DNA of 64,000 nt from Ornithinimicrobium sp. F0845 (GCF_023015765.1 NZ_JALKAL010000001.1:47478-111477); one strand, 5' to 3'. Numbered from the stretch's first letter, positions 51,796 to 61,119 are shown. The notes: generated by a model from the letters alone, not told the origin. Numbers and translations are program-made.

Positions 51796-51831
51796 AGGAT
51801 AGCGGCCTGTCACACAGATGTCATACGTATG
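51796..51831 (-). promoter_or_regulatory. toxin-antitoxin promoter with palindromic operator
   Basis: On the minus strand ATGACA, 17-bp spacer and TATCCT (51796-51801) give a good promoter; the message starts at the antitoxin ATG. The perfect palindrome CATACGTATG (51822-51831) overlaps the -35 and is a likely site for autorepression by the antitoxin. Confidence 0.7.
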
Positions 51832-51888
51832 CCTGTGGACAACGTTGCACGGTGGAGAACTCGGTGTCCCCGGGACTGCGGAGCTTGG

Positions 51889-53178
51889 TCACCAGAGGCC
51901 GGTGCCGTTGAGCACCGGGGGCATGCCAGGGGCGCTCAGCGGGACGGCCGGTCGCACCTCAGCGCGGTATGGCCGGGTGGCCAGGGGTGAACTGGTGCCA
52001 ACTGCTGCTGCGCCGACGGTGGCGGGGTGCCCGTTGATGCGGTGCCCGCTGGGCTGGTGGCTGTTGGCGCGGTGGCGCTGGGCGGGGCGGCCGTGCAGCG
52101 CGTCGTCGATCGCGGCGAAGATCTGGTCGGTCTCGATCAGGAAGCCGTCGTGTCCGAACGGCGAGGACACGGTCACCAGACCGCGGCACGCGGGGGAGCC
52201 AGCGATTCGCTCGCCCTCGGCGGGGGTGAACAGCCGGTCGCTGTCCACCACCACGACCGTGAGGTCCGCGGTGATCCGCCGCAGAGCAGCCTCGACGCCG
52301 CCACGGTCCCGGCCGATGTCGTGGGTGTTCATCGACTCGGTGAGGGTGACGTAGCTGTTCGCGTCGAACCTGCGGGCCAGTTTCTGCCCGTGGTGCTCCA
52401 GGTAGGACTGCACCGCGAACCGGCCACCGGCCAGCGGGTCCTCACCAGGCTGCGGCTCGGCCCCGAAGCGGTCGCCCAACTCTCCGGCGGTCCGGTAGGT
52501 CGCATGCGCGATCTGTCGCGCGAGCTCCAGGCCCGTGCGTGGACCAGGGCCGGGGTAGTAGTCACCCCGGTGGTACGCCGGGTCCTGCCGGATCGCGAAG
52601 AGCTGCGGCGTGGCCCAGCCGATCTGGTCGGCAGAGGCCACGGCCGAGGTGGCGATCGGCAGGCACCGCCGGACCCGCCCGGGGAGGGTCACTGCCCACT
52701 CCAGGGCGCGCATCCCGCCCATCGACCCGCCCACGACGGCGGCGAAGGTGTGGATCCCTAGCCGGTCGGCCAGCAGGGCCTCGGCGCGGACCTGGTCCCG
52801 AACGGTCACCTGGGGGAAGAGTGAACCCCAGGGGCGACCATCCGGGCCGGGTGAGGAGGGCCCGGTCGTGCCGCGACAGCCGCCGAGCACGTTGGGTGCC
52901 ACGACGAAGTAGCGGTCGGTGTCCAGGACCCTCCCCGGGCCGATCAGCCCGGGCCACCACCCGGGCGTCGGACTGTCCGGTCCGGCAGGACCCTCCACGT
53001 GGGAGTCCCCGGTGAGCGCGTGGAGCACCAGCACGGCGTTGTCCCTGGCCTCGTTGAGCCGTCCCCACGTCTCGTAGGCCATTCGCACGCCGGGCAGGTT
53101 CTCCCCGGACTCCAGGAGCAGGTCACCGACGGGGAGCGTGTGCCGTCGGCTGCCGGACCGGACAGTGTCTGCGGTCAT
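51889..53178 (-). CDS. metX: homoserine O-acetyltransferase
   Basis: A 429-residue alpha/beta-fold acyltransferase using acetyl-CoA. Catalytic triad: VVGGSMGGMRALEW (Ser about 144), VVDSDRLFTPAEG (Asp about 318) and SPFGHDGFLIE (His about 350). The last ~70 residues form a Ala/Pro/His-rich tail absent from standard MetX. ATG 53176-53178. It lies 5 nt after metY and makes O-acetylhomoserine for it. Confidence 0.95.
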   Translation of the reverse strand: MTADTVRSGSRRHTLPVGDLLLESGENLPGVRMAYETWGRLNEARDNAVLVLHALTGDSHVEGPAGPDSPTPGWWPGLIGPGRVLDTDRYFVVAPNVLGGCRGTTGPSSPGPDGRPWGSLFPQVTVRDQVRAEALLADRLGIHTFAAVVGGSMGGMRALEWAVTLPGRVRRCLPIATSAVASADQIGWATPQLFAIRQDPAYHRGDYYPGPGPRTGLELARQIAHATYRTAGELGDRFGAEPQPGEDPLAGGRFAVQSYLEHHGQKLARRFDANSYVTLTESMNTHDIGRDRGGVEAALRRITADLTVVVVDSDRLFTPAEGERIAGSPACRGLVTVSSPFGHDGFLIETDQIFAAIDDALHGRPAQRHRANSHQPSGHRINGHPATVGAAAVGTSSPLATRPYRAEVRPAVPLSAPGMPPVLNGTGLW

Positions 53179-53183
53179 CGCGC

Positions 53184-54500
53184 TCAGAGACCCTTGGCGG
53201 CCCGGAAGCCCGTCTCCAGGTCGGCGATGATGTCGTCGATGTGCTCGAGCCCGACGGCCAGGCGCACCAGACCGGGCGTGACGCCCGCCGCGGCCAGGGC
53301 GTGCTCGTTGAGCTGCCGGTGCGTCGTCGACGCCGGGTGGATCACCAGCGAGCGCACGTCACCGATGTTGGCGACGTTGGAGTGCAGCTCCAGCGCGGAG
53401 ACGAACGCCTTGCCCGCCTCCAGACCGCCGGCGATCTCGAAGGCGAGGACGGCGCCGGCGCCACCGGGCAGATACTGCTGGGCCAGCTCGTATGACGGGT
53501 GGCCGGGCAGGCCGGCGTAGCTCACCGAGACGACCTGCTCCTGGTCCAGCAGCCAGTTGGCCACCTGCTTGGCGTTCGCGACGTGGCGCTCCACCCGCAG
53601 CGACAGGGTCTCGATGCCCTGGGCGATGAGGAAGGCGTTGAACGGCGAGATCGCCGGGCCGAGGTCGCGCAGCAGGGTGACTCGGGCGCGCAGGATGTAG
53701 GACAGGTTGACGCCGCCGAAGATCTCGTTGCCGACGCCGAGGTCCTTGGCGAAGGTCAGGCCGTGGTAGCCCTCGTCCGGCTCGTTGAACAGCGGGAACT
53801 TCTCCGGGTGCTGCGCATAGTCGAAGTTGCCGCTGTCCACGAGGACGCCACCGATCGCGGTGCCGTGGCCGCCGAGGTACTTGGTGGCGGAGTGCACCAC
53901 GATGTCGGCCCCGTGCTCGATCGGTCGGGTCAGGTAGGGAGTGGCGATGGTGTTGTCGATGATCAGCGGCACGCCGACCTCGTGCGCCACGTCGGCCACC
54001 GCGCGGATGTCCAGGACGAGCGCGCTGGGGTTGGCGATGCTCTCGCCGAAGAAGGCGCGGGTCCGCTCGTTGGCGGCAGCACGCCACGACTCCGGGTCGG
54101 TCGGGTCCTCGACGAAGGTGACGTCGATGCCGAGCCGCGGCAGGGTCTGGGCGAACAGGTTCTGGGTGCCGCCGTAGAGGCTGGGCGAGGCGACCAGGTG
54201 GTCACCGGCCTGGGCGACGTTGAGGATCGAGAAGGTGGAGGCCGACTGCCCGCTGGCCAGCAGCAGGGCACCGACGCCGCCCTCGAGGTCGGCGATGCGG
54301 TTCTCGACGACCTCGGTGGTCGGGTTGCCGATGCGGGTGTAGATCGGACCGAGGTCCTCGAGGTTGAACCGGGCCGCGGCGACGTCGGCGTCGTCGAAGA
54401 CGAAGGAGGTGGTCTGGTAGATCGGCAGGGCGCGGGCGCCGGTGGCGGCGTCCGGGGTCTGACCGGCGTGAATCTGACGGGTGGCGAAGGACCAGGACAT
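53184..54500 (-). CDS. metY: O-acetylhomoserine aminocarboxypropyltransferase (MetY)
   Basis: A 438-residue PLP enzyme that replaces the acetyl group of O-acetylhomoserine with sulfide to give homocysteine. Visible motifs: [38 protein letters not shown] and the PLP lysine region [16 protein letters not shown] (Lys about 209). Usual family length. ATG 54498-54500. First gene of metYX; preceded by a SAM-sensing leader. Confidence 0.95.
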   Translation of the reverse strand: MSWSFATRQIHAGQTPDAATGARALPIYQTTSFVFDDADVAAARFNLEDLGPIYTRIGNPTTEVVENRIADLEGGVGALLLASGQSASTFSILNVAQAGDHLVASPSLYGGTQNLFAQTLPRLGIDVTFVEDPTDPESWRAAANERTRAFFGESIANPSALVLDIRAVADVAHEVGVPLIIDNTIATPYLTRPIEHGADIVVHSATKYLGGHGTAIGGVLVDSGNFDYAQHPEKFPLFNEPDEGYHGLTFAKDLGVGNEIFGGVNLSYILRARVTLLRDLGPAISPFNAFLIAQGIETLSLRVERHVANAKQVANWLLDQEQVVSVSYAGLPGHPSYELAQQYLPGGAGAVLAFEIAGGLEAGKAFVSALELHSNVANIGDVRSLVIHPASTTHRQLNEHALAAAGVTPGLVRLAVGLEHIDDIIADLETGFRAAKGL

Positions 54501-54719
54501 GGTGTGCTCCAAGGGTGTGTGGGTGCGCGGCAGCGCGCGATGACAGGGGTGTTCTGGGGCGGCGCAGGCGTGGTGGCGCCGGCTGAGTCACGCAGACCGG
54601 GGTCCGATGGCGGTCGCGCCGGTCTCGGGTGGCGTCCTCAGCGACTAGGCATTCGACAACAGGTCACAGCAGCGCTCCTTCGTGCGTCACTGGGCCCACC
54701 GGTCGACGGGCCCGCGCTT

Positions 54720-54831
54720 GCGGATCACGGCTCCTGTGCCGTGGTCCGCCGGGTCATCACCCGGGGCACCCCACCGCGAGTGGAGGGTTGCCGCCCAGCG
54801 AGCCGGGGCTTGACGCTGGGACTCTTGACCT
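54720..54831 (-). promoter_or_regulatory. SAM riboswitch (SAM-IV type)
   Basis: The minus strand begins GGTCAAGAGTCCCAGCG, then GCCCCGGCTCGCTGGGCGGC, AACCCTCC, GCGGTGGGGTGCCCCGGG and closes TGATGACC, the SAM-binding core order of the actinobacterial SAM-IV family. A further hairpin (54722-54748, GGATCACGGC stem) and the GGGCCC-GGGCCC stem downstream fit the pseudoknot/expression platform. It lies 220 nt upstream of metY and should repress metYX when SAM is high. Confidence 0.85.
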
Positions 54832-54839
54832 GAGGTAGT

Positions 54840-54867
54840 TGTATCAGACACTGATCACCGTGGTCAA
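54840..54867 (-). promoter_or_regulatory. promoter of the metY-metX leader
   Basis: Minus strand TTGACC (54862-54867), 16-bp spacer, GATACA (54840-54845), just upstream of the riboswitch. An inverted TATCAG-ACA-CTGATC overlaps the -10. Confidence 0.6.
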
Positions 54868-55046
54868 TTCGGTCACACGCGCCAGTGAACGGGGTGGAAT
54901 CGCATGAACTGCGTTAGAGAGACTCTTTGCCGAGGATTATGCAGTATGACGTGTGCTGGGTGGGATCCTGCCCACCCGACGCCGGGGTGGGACCGCCGTT
55001 TCTCCGGGGTCTGCCAGGCCCCAGCGCGCCGCTATAAGGTCTCCCG

Positions 55047-55730
55047 ATGATGAACGCTGCGCAGCCGCCCGACCCACCCCGGACCGTCGTGCTCGCCGAG
55101 GGACTGGCCCTGACGACGGAACGCGACGCGGTCTTTGGTCCGATCGACCTGTCGATCGATGCCGGCGAGATCACCCTGCTGGTGGGCCCAGCCGGGTCAG
55201 GGCGCTCCACGCTGCTGCTCGCCCTGACCGGTCGCATGAAGGGCCTCACCGGGGTGCTGGTCGTGGACCACCGTCACCTGGATCGCTCCCGCAGCGTCCG
55301 GGACATCACCTCGGTCGCCCGGATCTCTGGTCTCATCGGGTTGGAGGAGCAGCTGACCGTGGGGGAGTGCATCGTGGAGCGCTGCCTCATGGACGGGGTC
55401 CCCACCGGGCAGGGCAGTGACCGGATGGCGCTGCTGGCCGGTCGACTGCGACTGCTGCTCGACCACGCCACCCTGGTCACCGACCTGACGCCCCTCGACC
55501 AGACCCTGCTGGCCGTGGCGCTGGCCTGCCTGCGCCGGACCGAGCTCGTGGTGCTCGACGACCTTGACGCCGGGCTCCGGCGTGACGAGCAGCGGGAGGT
55601 CCTGCGCCGCCTGGAGCGCCTGACCGAGGACGGCCTCAGCGTCGTCGCCTCGTGTCTGGAGGACCCGAGCGGCGGCCGTTACCCGGTGATCGAACTGCCC
55701 GCGGCGCCCCACGGAGAGGACCTGACATGA
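55047..55730 (+). CDS. ABC transporter ATPase-like protein with degenerate Walker A
   Basis: A 227-residue ABC-type subunit. The nucleotide loop reads LLVGPAGSGRSTLLLAL, with Arg in place of the essential Lys of GxxGxGK(S/T). The signature LSGGQ is replaced by LTPLDQT, and Walker B is LVVLDDLDAG, with Asp where the catalytic Glu normally is. It keeps the LEDP D-loop region. It overlaps the YhgE/Pip membrane gene by ATGA and probably acts as a non-hydrolysing or weakly active partner. ATG 55047 follows TATAAG by 8 nt (leaderless likely). Confidence 0.85.
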   Translation: MMNAAQPPDPPRTVVLAEGLALTTERDAVFGPIDLSIDAGEITLLVGPAGSGRSTLLLALTGRMKGLTGVLVVDHRHLDRSRSVRDITSVARISGLIGLEEQLTVGECIVERCLMDGVPTGQGSDRMALLAGRLRLLLDHATLVTDLTPLDQTLLAVALACLRRTELVVLDDLDAGLRRDEQREVLRRLERLTEDGLSVVASCLEDPSGGRYPVIELPAAPHGEDLT

Positions 55731-57871
55731 GTTTCCCGGCCACCCGCCTGGCCCGCTACGAGCTGCGGCGTTTCCGCGGCACCCTGCCCCGGCTCGCGCT
55801 GGGCTTCGTGCTGATCATCCCGTTGCTCTACGGCGCGATCTACCTCACGGCCAACTGGGACCCCTACGGCAAGCTGGACCGGCTGCCCGTGGCTGTGGTC
55901 AACGAGGACGAGCCCACCACGGTCAGCGGACGGACGGTCACCGCGGGTGACGACTTCGTGGAGTCCCTGCAGGACAAGCCCACCTTCGCCTGGCGGGTGA
56001 CCGATGCCGAGGACGCCGCGGCGGGGCTGCGTGACGGGCGCTACTACATGACCGTCACCGTGCCGTCGGACTTCTCGACCAACCTGGTGAGCGGGGCCGG
56101 CGAGGACCCGCGCCGCGCGCAGATCCAGTTGCGGACCGACGACGCCAACGGCTTCGTCATCGGGTCGATCACCGCCAAGGCCCGCGAGAGCATCGAGCTC
56201 GCGGTCGACGAGTCGGCCATCGAGTCCTACTTCGAGGCGGTCTTCGCCAACCTCGACACCATCCGGGACGGCATGACGCAGGCCAGCGACGGCAGCACCG
56301 AGCTGGCGGACGGTCTGGACCAGGCACACGACGGCGCGACCCAGCTGGCCGACGGTGCCGACCGCGCGGACCAGGCGGGCGCGGAGGCCGCGGACGGCGC
56401 AGCCCAGGTGGCCGCGGGGACCAGCACGGCCCACGCGGGTGCCCAGTCGCTGGACGCCGGCCTGGTGCAGCTGCGGGACGGGTCGGCCGAGCTCGCCGAC
56501 GGTGCCGGGCAGGTCGCCGACGGCACGAGCCAGCTCAACGCGACGGTCCTGCCTCCGCTGGAGCAGCTCCAGGAGGACCTGCCGGCGCTGCAGGCCGACG
56601 CCGAGCAGATCTCCGGCGACGCCGTGACCATCACCACCCAGGTCAGCGAACTGACCGGAGCGCTCGATGAGGATGTCGCGGCGCTCCAGGCCGGGATGAC
56701 CGACCTGGAGGAGCGCTATCCCGAGCTCGCTGACGACCCGACGTGGCAGCAGATGACCGGCGTGGTCGGCCAGGTCGGCGACCACACCGCCGACATCGAC
56801 GAGACGGCCCAGCGGGTGGCGGACGCCGCGACCCGGATCGACGAACGCATCCGGGAGACCGACCTCACGGCCACGCTGCAGACGGCCCACGACAATCTCG
56901 TCGCACTGGACGACGGCGCCCAGCAGGTCGCGGCGGGCGCCGACACCCTGCACGAGGGCCTCGTCGAGGCCCAGGCGGGCAGCGCGGAGCTGTCCTCCGG
57001 CCTCGCCGAGCTGGAGACCGGGTCCGTGGCGCTGGCCGACGGCCTCACCGAGCTGTCCGGGGGGCTGGCCACCCTGCATACTGGCGTCGCCGACCTGGCC
57101 GACGGTCTCACCCAGCTCCAGGAGGGTGCCCACCAGCTGCGCGACGGACTGGTCGACGGGGTGGAGCGCCTTCCGGTCTACAGCCAGGCGGAGCAGCAGG
57201 AGGCCGCCTCGGTGCTGTCCTCCCCCGCCGACGTGCAGATGACGGTGGACAACCCGGCGACCTACTACGGGCGGGGCGTGGCCCCGATGTTCTTCTCGAT
57301 CGCGCTCTGGGTGTTCGGGATCTCGGTGTTCATGGTGGTGCGACCCATCTCCGCGCGCGTGCTGTCCGGCCGGGCCAACGCCGTGCGGCTGGCGCTGACG
57401 GCGTGGTTCCCGATCGCGTGGATCGCGGTCGTCGGAGGACTGCTGATGGTCTTCACGGTGTGGCTCACCCTCGGGCTCGCGCCGGTCCACCCGGTCCTGC
57501 TCGTGCTGCTGACGGTGCTCGGCGCCCTGTGCTTCTCGGCGATCGCCCACATGTTGCGCACCGCGCTGGGTGCCGTCGCGACGGCGCTGACCCTGGTGCT
57601 GCTCATCCTGCAGCTGCCCGCATCGGGCGGCACCTACCCGTCCGCGATCCTGCCCGGGTTCTTCTCCGCGATCGCGCCGTTCCTGCCGATGACCTACCTC
57701 ATCGACGCCTACCGCATCGTCATCTCGGGCGGACCCCTGTCACGACTGGCTCTGGACGTGATCGTCCTCGCGGTGATCACCGGGATCACCATGCTGCTCT
57801 GCACCGTCGTGGTGCGCCGCCGACAACGGTTCACCGTGCGGGACCTGCACCCGGTGCTGGTCACCCCCTAG
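55727..57871 (+). CDS. YhgE/Pip-domain membrane protein (ABC-2-like)
   Basis: A 714-residue membrane protein. Helix 1 (LALGFVLIIPLLYGAIYLTA) precedes an extracytoplasmic part rich in DGxxELADG-type repeats (about residues 185-280 and 385-480, e.g. DGSTELADGLDQAHDGATQL), then five C-terminal membrane segments of the ABC-2 type ending with a basic tail. Homologues include phage-infection protein Pip and ESX/T7SS-linked YhgE proteins. ATG 55727 overlaps the upstream stop. The DUF-like repeat stalk likely projects outside. Confidence 0.92.
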   Translation: MSFPATRLARYELRRFRGTLPRLALGFVLIIPLLYGAIYLTANWDPYGKLDRLPVAVVNEDEPTTVSGRTVTAGDDFVESLQDKPTFAWRVTDAEDAAAGLRDGRYYMTVTVPSDFSTNLVSGAGEDPRRAQIQLRTDDANGFVIGSITAKARESIELAVDESAIESYFEAVFANLDTIRDGMTQASDGSTELADGLDQAHDGATQLADGADRADQAGAEAADGAAQVAAGTSTAHAGAQSLDAGLVQLRDGSAELADGAGQVADGTSQLNATVLPPLEQLQEDLPALQADAEQISGDAVTITTQVSELTGALDEDVAALQAGMTDLEERYPELADDPTWQQMTGVVGQVGDHTADIDETAQRVADAATRIDERIRETDLTATLQTAHDNLVALDDGAQQVAAGADTLHEGLVEAQAGSAELSSGLAELETGSVALADGLTELSGGLATLHTGVADLADGLTQLQEGAHQLRDGLVDGVERLPVYSQAEQQEAASVLSSPADVQMTVDNPATYYGRGVAPMFFSIALWVFGISVFMVVRPISARVLSGRANAVRLALTAWFPIAWIAVVGGLLMVFTVWLTLGLAPVHPVLLVLLTVLGALCFSAIAHMLRTALGAVATALTLVLLILQLPASGGTYPSAILPGFFSAIAPFLPMTYLIDAYRIVISGGPLSRLALDVIVLAVITGITMLLCTVVVRRRQRFTVRDLHPVLVTP

Positions 57872-58275
57872 GACCCGGGCTCCTCGTCCTCGTCGCCGCG
57901 CCGCACGAGCGCGGCCAGACCGACGAGCACCAGCACCAGGCCGACGCCAACCAGCATCAACGGTCCGGAGCGGGTCCAGTCCAGCGTCACGTCCGCCCAC
58001 TCCACCCACAGTGCGCCGCCGGCGACCAGGACACAGATCAGGCCCAGGGCGACGGTGCCCCACGAGGGGCCCTTCGGACGGGACAGGCGCGGGGCGGGCT
58101 CGGCCGGCCCGGTGCCGTCGTCGGTGCTCTGCTCGTAGGCCCCGGGCCCGAAGCCCTCGGCGGACTGGTCCTGCCAGTCGTCGTGCGTGGCGCTCATCGC
58201 GACGTCCTCTCCTGTGGTCTGCTCGGTCCCCCCGAGGGGGCCGGTCGTCATCCTGCTGTCGTCGTTCCCGGTCAT
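57868..58275 (-). CDS. small membrane protein downstream of PspC/LiaF gene
   Basis: A 135-residue protein: acidic N-terminal half, then two membrane segments (VALGLICVLVAGGALWVEWAD and LMLVGVGLVLVLVGLAALV) and an acidic tail. Its ATG overlaps the upstream PspC-gene stop (TGATG), so it belongs to that unit. It overlaps the Pip gene 3' end by 4 nt. Likely part of the envelope-stress locus; not recognised otherwise. Confidence 0.75.
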   Translation of the reverse strand: MTGNDDSRMTTGPLGGTEQTTGEDVAMSATHDDWQDQSAEGFGPGAYEQSTDDGTGPAEPAPRLSRPKGPSWGTVALGLICVLVAGGALWVEWADVTLDWTRSGPLMLVGVGLVLVLVGLAALVRRGDEDEEPGS

Positions 58276-59756
58276 CACCCGCGCTCCTCCACGAGGACCT
58301 GCCCGAAGCCGACGTTGGCCTCGACCTCCACGTCGACGGGGCCGTCGCCGACCACGATCACCTCGTCGACCCCGATCCCGCCGACGTCCTGGCCGTTCTT
58401 GTTGACGGCGCCCATGCCGGCGCCCGCCTCGATGCGGACGGTCAGGTCGTCGGGGACCACGACCGTGAGGTTGCCGAAGGAGACGCTGGCCACAATCGGG
58501 TCCGGGAAGTCGCCCGGGTCGACGCCGCGCAGGTCGAGGGTGCCGGTCCCGGCACCGAGCCGGAACGGCCCGTCGTCGCCGATGCTGGCGTCCGGCCGCC
58601 AGGTGACGTCACCCATCCGCCCGGAGGGGACGAAGTTGTGGCCGACCGGCACCGCGACCATCGTCAGGATCAGCGCGCACACCGCCAGGAAGCCGGGGAA
58701 CCCCGAGGTCCGGCCGAGAAGGCCCAGGAGCAGGATCACTAGACCGAGGGCGGCCAGCGCACCGGTCAGGCCGATGACGACGGGGTCGACCGGCCAGTCG
58801 TACTCCGTGGCCGCCCAGGCCAGCCCACCGCCCGCGGCGAGCGCCAGGCCGGTGCCCAGCAGTGTGCCCGCGACACCCGCCGAGCGTCGCGAGGGACGCC
58901 GCGGGGCCTTGGGCGGCTTGGGTGGGCGGGGCGTCGCGGGGGTCGGTCCGCCGCCCTGGTGGTCGCCGGACTGCCCGAGGGACTGCCCGACGGACGGCTC
59001 GGTCGGGGACCAGGCCGTCGCCCCGCTGGAGCCGGCGATCGGCGCGGTGCTCCCGAGCGCGTCCTCGGGCCGGTCCTGGGTCGTCGAGACCGAGGCCGTG
59101 TCCTGGCCGGCGTAGGGCGGGGCAGGATGCTGCGAGCTCCACGCCTGCGAGCTCCACGCCTGCGTGGTCCCCGACGGCGACCCCCACGGCTGCGCCGAAC
59201 CAGACTGCGCCGGATCAGGCTGCACGGGACCAGACTGTGCCGGACCGGCTTGCGAGGCTCCGGACTGCGCGGCCCGGTTGCTGTAGAACCCGGGCTGCTC
59301 ACGTCGGGACCACTCGGTCCACAGCCACCAGCCACCCAGGGCCAGCAGCGTGAGGGAGATCACCGTCCAGAGCCCACCGAACCACCAGTCGTTGCCCCAC
59401 CAGCCGAACGTCCCGAAGACGCTGAGCACCGTGAAGACCAGCAGGATCACCGAGCCGACCTCGCCATTGCGCAGGGCCTGCTCGATGTGGGTGGTCTCGT
59501 CGCGGTCCGGGATCAGCAGCCAGCCGGCCAGGTAGAGCAGGACCCCCGCCCCCAGCCCCAGGCTCAGCACCACGAACAGGGCGCGGACGACGATCGGGTC
59601 GATGCCCAGCCGCTCGGCCAGCCCGGAGCACACGCCGCCGAACCAGCTGTCCCCCGAGCGCCGCATGTCGATCCTGCGCAACCCCACGAAGAAGTTGTCG
59701 GCGCTGCGCGGGCCCGGCTGCCCGCCATACTGTCCGCCGGGTGGTGTCTGTGTCAT
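58275..59756 (-). CDS. PspC-domain protein with C-terminal LiaF/toast-rack domain
   Basis: A 493-residue protein. An N-terminal PspC domain (RRSGDSWFGGVCSGLAERLGIDPIVVRALFVV), several membrane segments, a Gln/Ser/Ala/Gly/Pro-rich spacer (residues about 165-275) built of QSGxAQ-like repeats, more helices, and a C-terminal DUF2154/LiaF-like beta domain (SVSFGNLTVVVPDDLTVRIEAGAGMG). Such proteins sense cell-envelope stress and usually control the adjacent LiaSR-like pair, which lies divergently here. ATG 59754-59756. Confidence 0.87.
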   Translation of the reverse strand: MTQTPPGGQYGGQPGPRSADNFFVGLRRIDMRRSGDSWFGGVCSGLAERLGIDPIVVRALFVVLSLGLGAGVLLYLAGWLLIPDRDETTHIEQALRNGEVGSVILLVFTVLSVFGTFGWWGNDWWFGGLWTVISLTLLALGGWWLWTEWSRREQPGFYSNRAAQSGASQAGPAQSGPVQPDPAQSGSAQPWGSPSGTTQAWSSQAWSSQHPAPPYAGQDTASVSTTQDRPEDALGSTAPIAGSSGATAWSPTEPSVGQSLGQSGDHQGGGPTPATPRPPKPPKAPRRPSRRSAGVAGTLLGTGLALAAGGGLAWAATEYDWPVDPVVIGLTGALAALGLVILLLGLLGRTSGFPGFLAVCALILTMVAVPVGHNFVPSGRMGDVTWRPDASIGDDGPFRLGAGTGTLDLRGVDPGDFPDPIVASVSFGNLTVVVPDDLTVRIEAGAGMGAVNKNGQDVGGIGVDEVIVVGDGPVDVEVEANVGFGQVLVEERG

Positions 59757-59762
59757 GACTCC

Positions 59763-59819
59763 AGGGTCCCGCCCACGCGGGGGTGCGCGCTATGAGGGTC
59801 GACCCTGACCGGACCCTGA
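59763..59819. promoter_or_regulatory. operator cluster of GACCCT/AGGGTC half-sites
   Basis: AGGGTC at 59763 and 59795, GACCCT at 59801 and 59812; together 59795-59806 is the perfect palindrome AGGGTCGACCCT, and GACCCTGA repeats 11 bp apart. The cluster lies between the divergent PspC/LiaF gene and its histidine kinase, the expected site for the cognate response regulator. Confidence 0.65.
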
Positions 59820-59871
59820 TCGCACCCCGAGAACCGCGGATCCGAGGGCGGTGGTGCGAGAGTATGAGGTG

Positions 59872-61119
59872 GTGACCAGTCCGCACGCCGCCCCGGGACC
59901 GCAGGGTGTCGCTCCCCGTCGGGAGCGTCCGCCGCTGCGGCGGGCGAGCGAGGGCCGGGTCGTCGCGGGAGTATGCCGTGGGCTGGCCGACCACCTCGGC
60001 CTCCACCCGCTCGCGCTGCGGGCCGCGATCGTCGTGCTCACCCTGGTGGGCGGCACGGGTGCCCTGATCTACGCCTTCCTGTGGGCCACGGTGGAGCCGG
60101 ACGAGGGCGAGGCCCAGATCCGGGCGGCCCGGACCCGCTGGGCCGACCCGGGGGTGCTCCTCGTGGTCGGTGGTGGGCTCGCGGTCCTGCTCGGCGTGGC
60201 CGCCCTGGTCCAGTCCTGGGGGCTCGACCTGCGGCTGGACATCACGCTGCCGGTGCTGCTGCTCACCGTCGGAGCGGTCTTCGTCTGGTCGCAGCTGGAC
60301 GCGCCGCGGCGGGACCGGCTGCTGGCCCACCAGGGCATCGACCGGCGGCAGGCGCTGGGGCGCCTCGTCCTCGGGCTCGGGCTGGCGGTCGCCGGCCTCG
60401 TCGCGCTCGGGGTGCAGGGGGGCAACCTGGCTCAGCTGCGCGACGTGGGCGGGGCCGTCCTGCTGACCCTGGCCGGCGTGAGCCTGCTGGCCGCGCCGTA
60501 CGTCGCGCGCCTGTGGCGGGACCTGCGCGAGGAGCAGGCCGGCCGCATCCGGGAGACCGAGCGGGCCGACATCGCCGCCCACCTTCACGACTCCGTCCTG
60601 CAGACGCTCGCGCTGATCCAGCGCAGGGCCGACGACCCGGTGCAGGTGGCGCGGCTGGCGCGTGCGCAGGAGCGGGAGCTGCGCAGCTGGCTCTACACCG
60701 GCCCGACCGGGCACGCGGCGACCCTGGCCGGTGCCGTCGCGGCCGTCGGGCACGAGGTCGAGGACCTGCACGGGGTGCCGATCGAGCTGGTCGTCACCGG
60801 CGACCGGCCGCTGGACGCCGACGGTCAGGCCCTGGTCAACGCGCTGCGCGAGGCTCTGGTCAACGCGGTGCGGCACGGGGAGCCGCCGGTGTCGGCCTAC
60901 GTCGAGGTGGGCCGGGTCTCGGTGGAGGCCTTCGTCCGCGACCACGGCGCCGGCTTCGACCCCGATGACGTCCCGGCCGACCGGCTCGGCGTGCGCGAGT
61001 CGATCCTGGGCCGGATGCAACGCCACGGAGGGACGGCGCGCGTGCGCCGCCTCGAGAGCGGCACCGAGGTCAGCCTCGAGCTGCCGGTGCCCGTCGAACA
61101 CCAAGGAGCAGAGTCATGA
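59872..61119 (+). CDS. PspC-domain histidine kinase (LiaS/DesK-like)
   Basis: A 415-residue sensor kinase. An N-terminal PspC domain (RRASEGRVVAGVCRGLADHLGLHPLALRAAIVVLT), five or six membrane segments, a HisKA_3 dimerisation helix with the phosphorylated His in ADIAAHLHDSVLQTLALIQ (about 250), and an ATPase domain with NALREALVNAVRHG and DHGAGFDPDDV. It pairs with the response regulator by ATGA overlap. GTG 59872 chosen; GTG 59851 is an alternative. Confidence 0.9.
   Translation: MTSPHAAPGPQGVAPRRERPPLRRASEGRVVAGVCRGLADHLGLHPLALRAAIVVLTLVGGTGALIYAFLWATVEPDEGEAQIRAARTRWADPGVLLVVGGGLAVLLGVAALVQSWGLDLRLDITLPVLLLTVGAVFVWSQLDAPRRDRLLAHQGIDRRQALGRLVLGLGLAVAGLVALGVQGGNLAQLRDVGGAVLLTLAGVSLLAAPYVARLWRDLREEQAGRIRETERADIAAHLHDSVLQTLALIQRRADDPVQVARLARAQERELRSWLYTGPTGHAATLAGAVAAVGHEVEDLHGVPIELVVTGDRPLDADGQALVNALREALVNAVRHGEPPVSAYVEVGRVSVEAFVRDHGAGFDPDDVPADRLGVRESILGRMQRHGGTARVRRLESGTEVSLELPVPVEHQGAES

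Noticed and set aside
54955-54980. GGGTGGG/CCCACCC hairpin as a terminator of the metYX leader side
   Set aside because: It lies upstream of the metYX promoter on the minus strand and has no U tract on either strand, so a terminator call is not supported.
56743-59115. A 790-codon plus-strand frame running off the Pip gene into the PspC gene
   Set aside because: Frame-shifted reading of the Pip gene, then antisense of the PspC gene; low complexity.
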